A DNA stretch of 26,919 nt, taken from NCBI GenBank assembly GCA_905215045.1, contig CAJMOO010000020.1, positions 1 through 26,919 on the forward strand. Reading direction: 5' to 3'. Positions 1-7,412 of the stretch are shown here, in pieces. Numbering within the stretch: position 1 is the stretch's first letter; each line of letters opens with the position of its first letter. Under the pieces are notes generated by a model that was given only the letters and a program-made list of their open reading frames with translations, did not search any database and was not told where the DNA came from. This stretch comes from an uncultured bacterium (lineage in GTDB: Bacteria > Bacillota_A > Clostridia > Lachnospirales > Lachnospiraceae). The position numbers and the translations under genes are program-made.

Positions 1-4
1 TGTA

Positions 5-43
5 TAAAAAAATAGAGATACTTTGTAATTAAAGTATCCCTAT
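5..43 (-). terminator. Rho-independent terminator
   Basis: Read on the minus strand, 13-base arms (positions 31-43 and 12-24) pair with one G-U and a 6-base loop. A run of seven T follows. It lies a few bases after the last minus-strand reading frame and would end any transcript passing through the Mo/Se genes and the antiporter remnant. Confidence 0.85.
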
Positions 44-49
44 AATTTA

Positions 50-467
50 TCATCTATTTGATGATTTACTTTTATTTATAAAATCAGGATTCAATGTTCC
101 TATAACAACATCATCAAGGACTACAGAAATGTCGATTTCTTGTAAAAACTGTTTTTTTCTAGAATTTCCTTCTATTTTCTTATAAATTAAATTCTTAGTA
201 ACCAGCGTAAACTCAAGGATTTTCAGGCATTGATCTAATTTGTTCCCATTGTAATCTCGACGGATGTAGAGATAAAACAGCACATTAAAAACACTCCTGG
301 AATCAGAAATGTTACTGCACAACCTGCTAAAAGTGCAACATGACGTGGAAATTTTCCAAATGGATCATCGACTCCCATCAAAGTAAATGTAATCCCACAT
401 AACATACCAAAAATACGATCAGTGGAAAAAAAGCCACTGCTCCTAGATTTTTCTTTTGTTTATCCAT
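50..467 (-). pseudogene. Degraded fragment of an NhaC-type Na+/H+ antiporter
   Basis: From the ATG at 467, with AAGGAA upstream, one frame reads MDKQKKNLGAVAFFPLIVFL and soon stops at TGA. The next frame carries on in family style with TLMGVDDPFGKFPRHVALL and a hydrophobic stretch. A third frame holds NKLDQCLKILE and then an unrecognised tail down to position 50. The order of a charged N-terminus, first membrane helix, GVD..F..FPRHVALL and second helix is what I know from the N-terminus of NhaC-family antiporters. At least two frame changes break it, and the later helices are missing. The tail from about 50 to 200 is unrecognised and could belong to something else. The remnant sits 45 bases after the last gene of the Mo/Se cluster, before a terminator. 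A sequencing error is possible but would have to occur twice. Confidence 0.5.
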
Positions 468-511
468 CTCTTATTTTTTCCTTACATTCTTTTTTCTATC
501 ACATATCCATT

Positions 512-1702
512 TTATTTCTCCGCCAAATGTTTATCCAAAGCATCTTTTAATTGTGTCAACGCCTGCTTTACTGTCACTCGTGGACACGCAACATTGAAAC
601 GCTCAAACTGTGCTGTCTCTGGTCCAAAGATAATTCCTGAATCCAACCACAATTTTGCTTCTTCCAACATTAAATGTTCTAATTCTTCATTGCTGAAGCC
701 ATATCCTGAGAAATCTACCCATACCAGATAAGTTCCTTCTGGTTCTACCATCTTTGCTTTTGGGAAATTCTCTTTTACATATTGGCTCATATACTTTGCG
801 TTTTCATATATATATTCTACCAATTCATCCACCCAGTCAGCACCTTTTGTATAACATACTTTCACAGCAAGCTGTCCCATTAAGCTTCCCTGACTGTAAG
901 CTGCCTGTGTATTAGCCCATTGATATTTTTTTCTTAATTCTTCGTTTGGAATAATGATATTCGCTGGCTGTAATCCTGCGACATTAAATGTCTTTCCTGG
1001 AGAGCTGTAAAGTGCAATGATCTTATGGAATTTTTTGTCCAGATTCATACAACTTGTAAACTCATGCCCTGGAAAAATGAAATCACAATGCATCTCATCA
1101 ACCATCCAGACTACGTTGTATTTTAAACAGATTTCTGCGACTTTTTCCATCTCTTCTCTTGTCCAGACTCTTCCTACCGGATTGTGTGGATTGCAGAAAA
1201 TCAGTGCTTTTACATTTTCTTCCTTGATCATCTGTTCCATTTTTTCAAAATCAATGGAATAATGATTGTTTTCATAGCGAAGCTGACAGTTTACCAGTTT
1301 CCTTCCATCATTTTTGATGACTTCACTGAATGGATAGTACACTGGCTGCATAACCATCATGGCATCTCCTTCTTCGGTAAATGCCTTAACACTTGTTCCA
1401 AGTGCATAAACGATTCCTGCTCCAAGTGTTACCCATTCTGGTTCGATCGTATATCCGTATCTTGTTGAAAACCAGTGGTTCATTGCATCAAAATATTCAT
1501 CTAAGGGATCCGTATATCCAAAAATCCCATGATCAATTCTTTTATGAAATTCATCAAGAATCTCATCTGGCAGACGAAAATCCATATCTGCTACCCAAAG
1601 AGGAAGCAAGTCATCTCTTCCTTTTCTCTTCATTCCAAAATCGTATTTTAAACAATCTGTTCCATGTCTGTCGATTACTTCGTCAAAATTGTATTTTCCC
1701 AT
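512..1702 (-). CDS. MalY/PatB-family PLP-dependent C-S beta-lyase
   Basis: A fold-type I PLP enzyme of 396 residues, the usual length for MalY/PatB cystathionine beta-lyases and cysteine desulfhydrases, which cleave C-S bonds to pyruvate, ammonia and a thiol. The family opening is visible (RHGTDCLKYD near residue 12, PLWVADMDF at 34-42). Other marks are NPHNPVGR at 171-178, Asp202 in VDEMHCD for the PLP ring nitrogen, and the Schiff-base Lys237 in SSPGKTFN. The start has AGGAG nine bases upstream. It follows the YqeC/XdhC gene by 30 bases and ends the Mo/Se gene string. Context allows a role in releasing sulfur or selenium from cysteine, selenocysteine or cystathionine, but that is inference. 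The sequence cannot tell these substrates apart, and a plain methionine-pathway role remains possible. Confidence 0.85.
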   Translation of the reverse strand: MGKYNFDEVIDRHGTDCLKYDFGMKRKGRDDLLPLWVADMDFRLPDEILDEFHKRIDHGIFGYTDPLDEYFDAMNHWFSTRYGYTIEPEWVTLGAGIVYALGTSVKAFTEEGDAMMVMQPVYYPFSEVIKNDGRKLVNCQLRYENNHYSIDFEKMEQMIKEENVKALIFCNPHNPVGRVWTREEMEKVAEICLKYNVVWMVDEMHCDFIFPGHEFTSCMNLDKKFHKIIALYSSPGKTFNVAGLQPANIIIPNEELRKKYQWANTQAAYSQGSLMGQLAVKVCYTKGADWVDELVEYIYENAKYMSQYVKENFPKAKMVEPEGTYLVWVDFSGYGFSNEELEHLMLEEAKLWLDSGIIFGPETAQFERFNVACPRVTVKQALTQLKDALDKHLAEK

Positions 1703-1732
1703 TTTCTACTCCTGTGTTGTTTTTCCGTCTTT

Positions 1733-3148
1733 TTATACTGGAACATATAATATTTCATTTTTACCACCACAGATCATGCCAAGTGTTGCACTCTGTGCGT
1801 TCGATAGATCGTATTCTTTTCTTGTGATCTCTTTCATCGATGGTGCTTCTTCCATAACAGTCTTTTCTAAGTTTCCTCCACCGATACTTCCAATGATTCC
1901 ATCTTTTGTGACAAGCATCATACTTCCGACACCTCGTGGAGATGAACCAGATTTCTTTGTGATAATGCACAGCACACCTGATTCTTTTGTCTCAAAAAGT
2001 TCTTTACTCATCGTACTTTCTGTCTCATGATTTTTAATTGCGATCATCTCTGCTGCAATACTGATCGCAATCTCTTCTGGCGTTCTTGCGCCAATCTTTA
2101 ATCCGATTGGTGCATGGATCGTGCTGATCTGTTCTTCGCTGTATCCTTCTTCTTTCATTGTCTCAAAGGTTTTTGCAACTTTTCCCTTGCTTCCGATCAT
2201 TCCAAGATAAAGATATGATCTTCTTAAAACAGTTTCTGCACATAATCTGTCATTTGCGTGTCCTCGTGTGACAACGACATAAAATACGTTATCCTGTTCT
2301 GGCAAAATATCTTCTATATTATGAAAATCCCTGCAATAAACCTCATCTGCTTGTGGAAGCTTCTCCGGATCTGCAAATTCCTCTCTATCATCAATCATAA
2401 TCGTATAGAAATCTAAAAATTTTGCAATCTGAAGCAACTGGATTGCTACATGTCCTGCCCCGAAAATGACCAGTTTCGGTTGAATCTTAAACCAGTCTTC
2501 TTTGATCTGTGTAACATCTTTTTCTTCCTGTAAGAATCGGGCGATCACTCTTTGATATAAGGTATCTGCCTGTCCTGGATATACTTTGATTTTTGTATCG
2601 TTATGTTGTTCTCTCAATGGTTCTAGATATCCTTTCTTCAGTAATTTTTGTAAATGCAATGGTGTAATGGTCGTATCTTCTTTAATTTCTAAATCGTCGT
2701 CAGCCAGGCAAAGGCGATGGACTACTTCTTTGGCTGTTTTCCCCAATGCTGACATTCCGATCACAATATGAATCTCATCGACATTTTCAGGAATCACTGG
2801 TTCATAATCTGCGGGAATCTTTGCAGGCATCCCTCTGGAGCCATCTGCTTCTATCAATGTGATATCTGCTTCTTTGACCACCTGATCATAAAGATCTTTT
2901 GGTAATGTTCCAATCTTTTGTATTGGTGCGCCTTTGGTTGTTGTCAGTGTTCCTGCCATACAATAGCCATTCTCATTTAAGGGATTCAAAAGATCCTTCG
3001 CATATGTTGGAATAACTGTTTCTGGTTCTTTTTTCATATGTGTTGTTGTAGTGACAAAGACTTTCTTTCCAAGGCTTCTATAATATTTTGCTAATTTATG
3101 AATTCTCGTTGTTTTTCCACCGGAACCTACAACTGCAATGATCATCAT
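1733..3148 (-). CDS. YqeC / XdhC-like fusion, selenium-dependent Mo-hydroxylase maturation
   Basis: A two-part protein of 471 residues. Residues 1-215 match YqeC of selenium-dependent hydroxylase systems: a P-loop (GSGGKTT, 8-14), TTTTHM at 33-38 and LIEADGSRG at 98-106. Residues 225-375 are the XdhC Rossmann domain, with GAGHVA at 230-235, TRGHAND at 294-300 and GMIGSKGK at 316-323. Residues 385-471 are the XdhC/CoxI domain, with GSSPRGVGSMM at 401-411, GSIGGG at 420-425 and LGMICGGK at 456-463. In classical XdhC the CoxI part comes first, so the order here is swapped. XdhC proteins help load finished Mo cofactor into hydroxylases, and YqeC is tied to the selenium form by gene co-occurrence. 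AGAGGA precedes the double-ATG start. The stop of the upstream YqeB fusion is 9 bases away, so translation is probably coupled. The exact reaction is unknown. Confidence 0.85.
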   Translation of the reverse strand: MMIIAVVGSGGKTTRIHKLAKYYRSLGKKVFVTTTTHMKKEPETVIPTYAKDLLNPLNENGYCMAGTLTTTKGAPIQKIGTLPKDLYDQVVKEADITLIEADGSRGMPAKIPADYEPVIPENVDEIHIVIGMSALGKTAKEVVHRLCLADDDLEIKEDTTITPLHLQKLLKKGYLEPLREQHNDTKIKVYPGQADTLYQRVIARFLQEEKDVTQIKEDWFKIQPKLVIFGAGHVAIQLLQIAKFLDFYTIMIDDREEFADPEKLPQADEVYCRDFHNIEDILPEQDNVFYVVVTRGHANDRLCAETVLRRSYLYLGMIGSKGKVAKTFETMKEEGYSEEQISTIHAPIGLKIGARTPEEIAISIAAEMIAIKNHETESTMSKELFETKESGVLCIITKKSGSSPRGVGSMMLVTKDGIIGSIGGGNLEKTVMEEAPSMKEITRKEYDLSNAQSATLGMICGGKNEILYVPV

Positions 3149-3157
3149 TTTTTCCTC

Positions 3158-5119
3158 TTATTCTTCTGCCAGAATCTTGACTGCATGAATAATCTGGTTA
3201 ATTTCTTCGATAGTTGTCTTATGTCCAAAGCTGAATCTTACCATTCCCTGTTCTACCGTACCAAAATGTTCATGTACTAATGGTGCACAGTGAGCTCCTG
3301 ATCTCGTCTGAATATAAAAACGTTCCATTAGTTCATCACTGACACTTCCAGAATCATATTCTTCCAGATTGATCGAACAAATAGCTGTCTGTTTTGTGAA
3401 ATCCAAAGGATTCTCATGATATGTCTTAATTCCTTTGATTTCCTTCATTTTCTTATAAAATGTTTCAATCAGATTTTTTTCCTGTTTGCGTATCTTATTG
3501 ATTCCATAAGTATTGATATGATCGATCGCTGCTCCAAGCCCTGCGATTCCAATGCCATTTAATGTTCCAGCTTCCAATGCCTGTGGCAATGCTTCTGGCT
3601 GTGTTTTTGAAAATGATAAGATTCCTGTTCCACCTGTTTTTAATGGATGGATCTTTACACCTTTTCTAATGCAGATTCCACCAATTCCCTGCGGTCCCAT
3701 CAGTCCTTTATGTCCAGTAAAACATAGAACATCGATATAATCTTCTTTCATAGAAATCGGAATAACTCCTGCACTTTGCGCTGTATCTACAACAAATAGG
3801 ATTCCTTTTTCTTTACATAGTTTCCCAACGCTTCTGATATCAAATACTTCACCTGTTACATTAGACGCTTGTATCATCACAACCATTTTCGTATCTTCAT
3901 AAATTGCCTGTTCGATATGATCAACATCTGGTGAAGTGATCGTTAAACGAACTCCTTGCTGCTCCATCTCATATAATGGGCGGAGAACACTGTTATGTTC
4001 CATGAAAGTTGTGATCACATGATCTCCTTTGTTTAAGTAACCTTTGATTACCGTGTTTAAACTTTCTGTAATTCCACTGGTAAATACAACTTGTTCTGGA
4101 CCATAGCCATCAAAAAACTGATCAACTTTTGTACGAACTTCATAAATCTTTCTTGCAGCATCTAACGAACTTTCGTTAACACCTCTTCCACTATTTCCAA
4201 GTGACAATGCATGAATCATTGCATCTTTAACACAATCTGGTTTTGTGATATGTGTTGCTGCATAGTCCGCATAGATTGATTTTGAATTTTCTATTTTCTG
4301 ATCTGCAGTAAGATTATTTTTCAAATATAATAATGCTTCTAATACACCACCTGCAATGCATCTGGCTTTATCTGAAATCGTAAAACAGTTATCATATTCT
4401 TCTGCTCTTGGATCGATATCTGCAATCTTAAATCCCTTTGTCACTGGATAACCATCACGAATTAAACCTCGCAATAATCCATCCATACTTGCAGGTACAT
4501 CAATGATCTCACCGTCTGGTGTCTCAATCTTTGCTAGTATCTGACCTTTGGTTACCATATCTGTGATATGACAGATATTTCTTAAAATTCCTTCGGCTGG
4601 AGAATGGATCACCCGTTCTTTTCCAAACCCTTTGATCACTCCTGGAATTCCCGTATTCGGAATTGCATTGCCTTCTTTCATGATCCTTCCAAGTCTATGC
4701 CCACGCATTGTCTCAACGACAACGTCAACATCTTTTCCTGCTGTAAATCCAGGTCCAAGCGCGATCGTGATCGGTGCCATATCTCTTGTTGTTCCAAGAT
4801 TTTTCTTCGCAAGAATTGCGTCAACAACAGCAATTGGTTTTAGTTTCTCGATCATCTCTCCTTTTGGATCGATCATTAATGCTGGACTGCCTGTTTGCAT
4901 GATCTGTTTTGCTTCTTTCATATCATTTGCAAGATAGCAGGTCATATCTTCAACCTGCCATTTTCCTTCGTATACTGCTTCTGAAAATGCAACATTTCTG
5001 CGGATTGCAGATGGATGTGTGATCTCAAGGATCAATACATGGAATCCACTTTTTACTAATTTATAAATTGTCCCCGTGGCGATATCTCCACCGCCTCTTA
5101 CAATAACTAAATCTTCCAT
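3158..5119 (-). CDS. YqeB / class-V aminotransferase (cysteine desulfurase-like) fusion
   Basis: A single 653-residue frame joins two families. Residues 1-268 are YqeB (EF2563 family): RGGGDIATG at 8-16 as the nucleotide-binding loop, ALGPGFTAGKDVD at 120-132 and GGVLEALLYL at 257-266. A linker of about 12 residues leads to a full class-V PLP enzyme (282-653). It has ADYAATH at 284-290, TSGITESLN at 347-355, His375, Asp445 in VVDTAQSAG, Schiff-base Lys471 in TGHKGLMGPQG and catalytic Cys611 in RSGAHCAP. This enzyme type takes sulfur from cysteine or selenium from selenocysteine. YqeB is tied by comparative genomics to selenium-dependent Mo hydroxylases. The fusion suggests direct hand-off of S or Se to the YqeB step. 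AAGGA precedes the start, and YedF ends 9 bases upstream. Whether the substrate is cysteine or selenocysteine cannot be told. Confidence 0.88.
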   Translation of the reverse strand: MEDLVIVRGGGDIATGTIYKLVKSGFHVLILEITHPSAIRRNVAFSEAVYEGKWQVEDMTCYLANDMKEAKQIMQTGSPALMIDPKGEMIEKLKPIAVVDAILAKKNLGTTRDMAPITIALGPGFTAGKDVDVVVETMRGHRLGRIMKEGNAIPNTGIPGVIKGFGKERVIHSPAEGILRNICHITDMVTKGQILAKIETPDGEIIDVPASMDGLLRGLIRDGYPVTKGFKIADIDPRAEEYDNCFTISDKARCIAGGVLEALLYLKNNLTADQKIENSKSIYADYAATHITKPDCVKDAMIHALSLGNSGRGVNESSLDAARKIYEVRTKVDQFFDGYGPEQVVFTSGITESLNTVIKGYLNKGDHVITTFMEHNSVLRPLYEMEQQGVRLTITSPDVDHIEQAIYEDTKMVVMIQASNVTGEVFDIRSVGKLCKEKGILFVVDTAQSAGVIPISMKEDYIDVLCFTGHKGLMGPQGIGGICIRKGVKIHPLKTGGTGILSFSKTQPEALPQALEAGTLNGIGIAGLGAAIDHINTYGINKIRKQEKNLIETFYKKMKEIKGIKTYHENPLDFTKQTAICSINLEEYDSGSVSDELMERFYIQTRSGAHCAPLVHEHFGTVEQGMVRFSFGHKTTIEEINQIIHAVKILAEE

Positions 5120-5128
5120 AGATATTCC

Positions 5129-5734
5129 TTAAGGTTTGATCACTTTTCCCGCTTTTTCCATCATTTCTACGATATCATACATATTTGTGATGGAACCAAC
5201 AGCTAATTTCTCTGTAAGTTCATAAAAGTTTAAGCATGTTCCACAAGTATAGATTTCTACACCCTCTGCTTCTAATGTTTTTAAGTCTTCTAAAGAATCA
5301 GAACCTTCGCATGTAAGGTATGCCCCTGAATTATAAAACAGCATCTTAGATGGAAGTTTGTCCTGTTTTGTTACCGCAAATAAGAATGCTTTGATCAATG
5401 TCTGTCCAAGGGCTTTTTCTCCCTGTCCCATCTCGTTCGATGATACAACAATGATAAAATCATCTTTTGCAGATGGTGCGCAAACAATCTCTTCTTCCTC
5501 ATCTGCTGGTGTATAATTTTCTACCATGATCTCAATCTTAAATTCATTGTCTGAAATCTTCTCACTTTTGACTTCACAGTTTTTACCTTCTGCAAATCTT
5601 GTGACGTTCTGAACGGCTGGCTCATTGTCTACCAGGACAACTAACTTTGTCTCTCCATTCATGGATTCTAATGCTTTCTTTGTGTGTACGACAGGAATTG
5701 GACAAGCGTTTCCTCTTTCGTCAATCTGTTTCAT
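5129..5734 (-). CDS. yedF: YedF, sulfurtransferase-like selenium metabolism protein
   Basis: The protein has 201 residues in two parts. The first is a TusA-like domain (1-72) with DERGNACPIPV and the probable carrier Cys11. An acidic linker (76-84) leads to a DsrE-like domain (90-201), which carries the conserved YTCGTCLNFY (Cys164 and Cys167). This is the layout of the YedF selenium-metabolism family, which usually sits next to selD or selenium hydroxylase genes. A role as a persulfide or perselenide carrier is inferred from the TusA family. GGAGG lies ten bases before the ATG. The gene lies 18 bases after the DUF3343 gene and 9 before the YqeB/desulfurase fusion, so a relay from desulfurase to YedF to target is plausible. 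Confidence 0.9.
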   Translation of the reverse strand: MKQIDERGNACPIPVVHTKKALESMNGETKLVVLVDNEPAVQNVTRFAEGKNCEVKSEKISDNEFKIEIMVENYTPADEEEEIVCAPSAKDDFIIVVSSNEMGQGEKALGQTLIKAFLFAVTKQDKLPSKMLFYNSGAYLTCEGSDSLEDLKTLEAEGVEIYTCGTCLNFYELTEKLAVGSITNMYDIVEMMEKAGKVIKP

Positions 5735-5752
5735 ATCTAATTATCCTCCAAT

Positions 5753-5989
5753 TTAAATTTCTACTTGAAATACCCCTTGTGGAATGATTTCATGTTCTGA
5801 CATAAATTGTACCACAGATTCTTCATTTTCTAAAGAGGTCATCCATGCCATTCCGCATCCTGCTGTGATCTCTTTTGGTACGGGGATCAATCGTCCCTCA
5901 ATCCGATATTCTTTGCAGGCACTTTCCATACCGATGGCCTGTGTTGTTGTCTCAAATGTGATGACTGTTTTTAATTCTTTTTTTCTCAT
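5753..5989 (-). CDS. DUF3343 small protein, putative Se/S carrier
   Basis: A 78-residue protein of the DUF3343 family, which is repeatedly found beside yedF, selD and selenium-dependent hydroxylase genes. It has the family pattern of a hydrophobic strand (VITFETTTQAIGME), a middle LIPVPKEIT and a single conserved cysteine in AGCGMAW near residue 45, the likely carrier residue. The ATG at 5989 gives the normal N-terminus, though the AGGAG upstream is a little far (about 14 bases). It lies 9 bases after the ModE-like gene. Function is not established; a selenium or sulfur carrier is inferred from context. Confidence 0.8.
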   Translation of the reverse strand: MRKKELKTVITFETTTQAIGMESACKEYRIEGRLIPVPKEITAGCGMAWMTSLENEESVVQFMSEHEIIPQGVFQVEI

Positions 5990-5998
5990 CGTTTACTT

Positions 5999-6355
5999 CT
6001 ACTCTCCTAGATCACCAAAATTTTTTAAAAAAGATTCTTTTGCAGCTTCGGCTACTTCTTTGTGAAATTTCTCATAGCGTTTTAAAATATCTTCCCCCTC
6101 AGGAGTCAAATTAGAACCGCCACCTTGTTTTCCACCGGATCTTCTCTCAACCAATTTCACTCCAAGATCTGCCTCTGCACGCTTTAAGATCTTCCATGCT
6201 TTGCTTGCTGCCATTCCCATAGATTTATATGCTGCAGATAAAGAACCTTTCTCTCTTGTTAATGATAATAACTGTGCAACTCCTTTTCCAAAGTCGGGTT
6301 CCTCCATAAAAACTCTGACTCTGAAGTCAAAATGTTTTGGTATATACGATTCCAT
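5999..6355 (-). CDS. ModE-type winged-helix regulator, DNA-binding domain only
   Basis: It resembles the N-terminal LysR-like winged helix of ModE, the molybdate-responsive repressor/activator. The helix-turn-helix lies at about residues 26-60 (KGSLSAAYKSMGMAASKAW) and the wing at 67-85, with LVERRSGGKQGGGSNLTPEG, close to ModE's own wing. At 118 residues it lacks the Mop/TOBE molybdate-binding half of full-length ModE (about 260). I chose the ATG at 6355 because AAGGA stands eight bases before it. The in-frame ATG at 6364 has its purine run touching the start codon. The gene begins just after the TAG of the MoeA-like gene. A ModE-box-like palindrome before moaA (12022-12047) is a natural target. 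How it would sense molybdate without a Mop domain is open. Confidence 0.85.
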   Translation of the reverse strand: MESYIPKHFDFRVRVFMEEPDFGKGVAQLLSLTREKGSLSAAYKSMGMAASKAWKILKRAEADLGVKLVERRSGGKQGGGSNLTPEGEDILKRYEKFHKEVAEAAKESFLKNFGDLGE

Positions 6356-6357
6356 CT

Positions 6358-7392
6358 CTACCATCCTTTTCCAAATCCACAGTTTGGATAAGTACAGACT
6401 TTACAGTTAAGACATAATCCGCCTTCTCCAAGATGTGCAAGTTCTTCTGCGCTTACTTTGTCATCTGCCATGATTCTTGGCAGAACAATGTCAAATATGG
6501 TTCTTTTTGAATACATCACACATCCAGGAAGTCCCATGATCGGAATCATTTTATCACCTCTCTTGTAATAAGCGAGTAAAAACATTGCTCCTGGCAAAAC
6601 TGGTGCTCCGTAAGATATGATATCTGCTCCTGTATTTTTGATCGCGAGTGGTGTTTTGTCGTCTGGATCGACACTCATTCCTCCCGTGCATAATACCATT
6701 TCTGCTCCATTTTCGATTGCTTCTAAAATTGTTTTTGTTAAAAGTTCATTGTCATCTGGTAATTGTTTTGTACTGGTCACTTCAGCGCCGTATTCTTTGA
6801 TCTTTTCTGCTACAACCGGGGTAAATGTATCTTCGATTCTATGATAATATACTTCATTTCCTGTGGCTAAGATCACGGCTTTTTTCTTTTTATAAGGTAG
6901 AAGAGACAGAATTGGCGTATCTCCAACCCTGTCTTTGACTTCCTGCATCTTATCTTTTTCAATGACCAGTGGAATGATTCTTGTACCTGCCAGTTTATCG
7001 CCCGCTTTGACTGGAGTATTTCCAGATCTTGTTGCGATCATCATCTGTCCAAAGGAGTTTACCGTAAATAATTTTTCTTTGTCTATTTTTAAGAGCCCGT
7101 CGTATTCGGCAGATAGTTCAATCTTACCCTCCTTGACTTCAGACTCTTTCATACCTTCATTCTTGCACAGATCGCAAAGAATCCTGGCTGCATCATTTTC
7201 ATGAAGCATATCGTCTCCAGCTTCCCAGACATATAAATGATCTTTTCCAAGGGATAACAACACAGGAATGTCTTCTTCTTTGACGACATGACCTTTCCTG
7301 AATCTTGCGTCTTTAGTAACGCCTTTGATGATCTGTGTGATATCGTGGCATAACACAGTTCCCACAGCATCTTTTGTATCCACTAATTTCAT
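6358..7392 (-). CDS. MoeA-like molybdopterin-binding protein with C-terminal cysteine cluster
   Basis: A 344-residue protein with a molybdopterin-binding (MoCF) fold at about 170-310: ATGNEVY at 176-182, CTGGMSVDPDD at 235-245 and MGLPGCVMY at 286-294. The N-terminal part (VGTVLCHDIT and FRKGHVV) resembles MoeA/MoaB-like proteins of clostridial Mo-hydroxylase clusters, and the protein is shorter than classical MoeA (about 400). The tail has four cysteines (327, 330, 333, 338) spaced C-x2-C-x2-C-x4-C, followed by GFGKG, which could hold a metal or Fe-S cluster. It probably takes part in inserting molybdenum into molybdopterin; no other MoeA is in the window. It starts after AGAAGG, 20 bases below modA, and nearly abuts the regulator gene. 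A later cofactor-modification role is possible. Confidence 0.8.
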   Translation of the reverse strand: MKLVDTKDAVGTVLCHDITQIIKGVTKDARFRKGHVVKEEDIPVLLSLGKDHLYVWEAGDDMLHENDAARILCDLCKNEGMKESEVKEGKIELSAEYDGLLKIDKEKLFTVNSFGQMMIATRSGNTPVKAGDKLAGTRIIPLVIEKDKMQEVKDRVGDTPILSLLPYKKKKAVILATGNEVYYHRIEDTFTPVVAEKIKEYGAEVTSTKQLPDDNELLTKTILEAIENGAEMVLCTGGMSVDPDDKTPLAIKNTGADIISYGAPVLPGAMFLLAYYKRGDKMIPIMGLPGCVMYSKRTIFDIVLPRIMADDKVSAEELAHLGEGGLCLNCKVCTYPNCGFGKGW

Positions 7393-7412
7393 TGTTTTTC
7401 ACCTTCTACTTC

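Noticed and set aside
350..400. TGA in the antiporter remnant as a selenocysteine codon, given selD nearby
   Set aside because: The protein similarity continues in a different frame after the TGA, which is a frameshift pattern, and NhaC is not a selenoprotein family.
1393..1827. Longer plus-strand open frames over the Mo/Se and siroheme genes as real antisense genes
   Set aside because: They lie opposite well-supported genes, have no recognisable domains and lack ribosome sites; the codon pattern of the minus-strand genes explains them.
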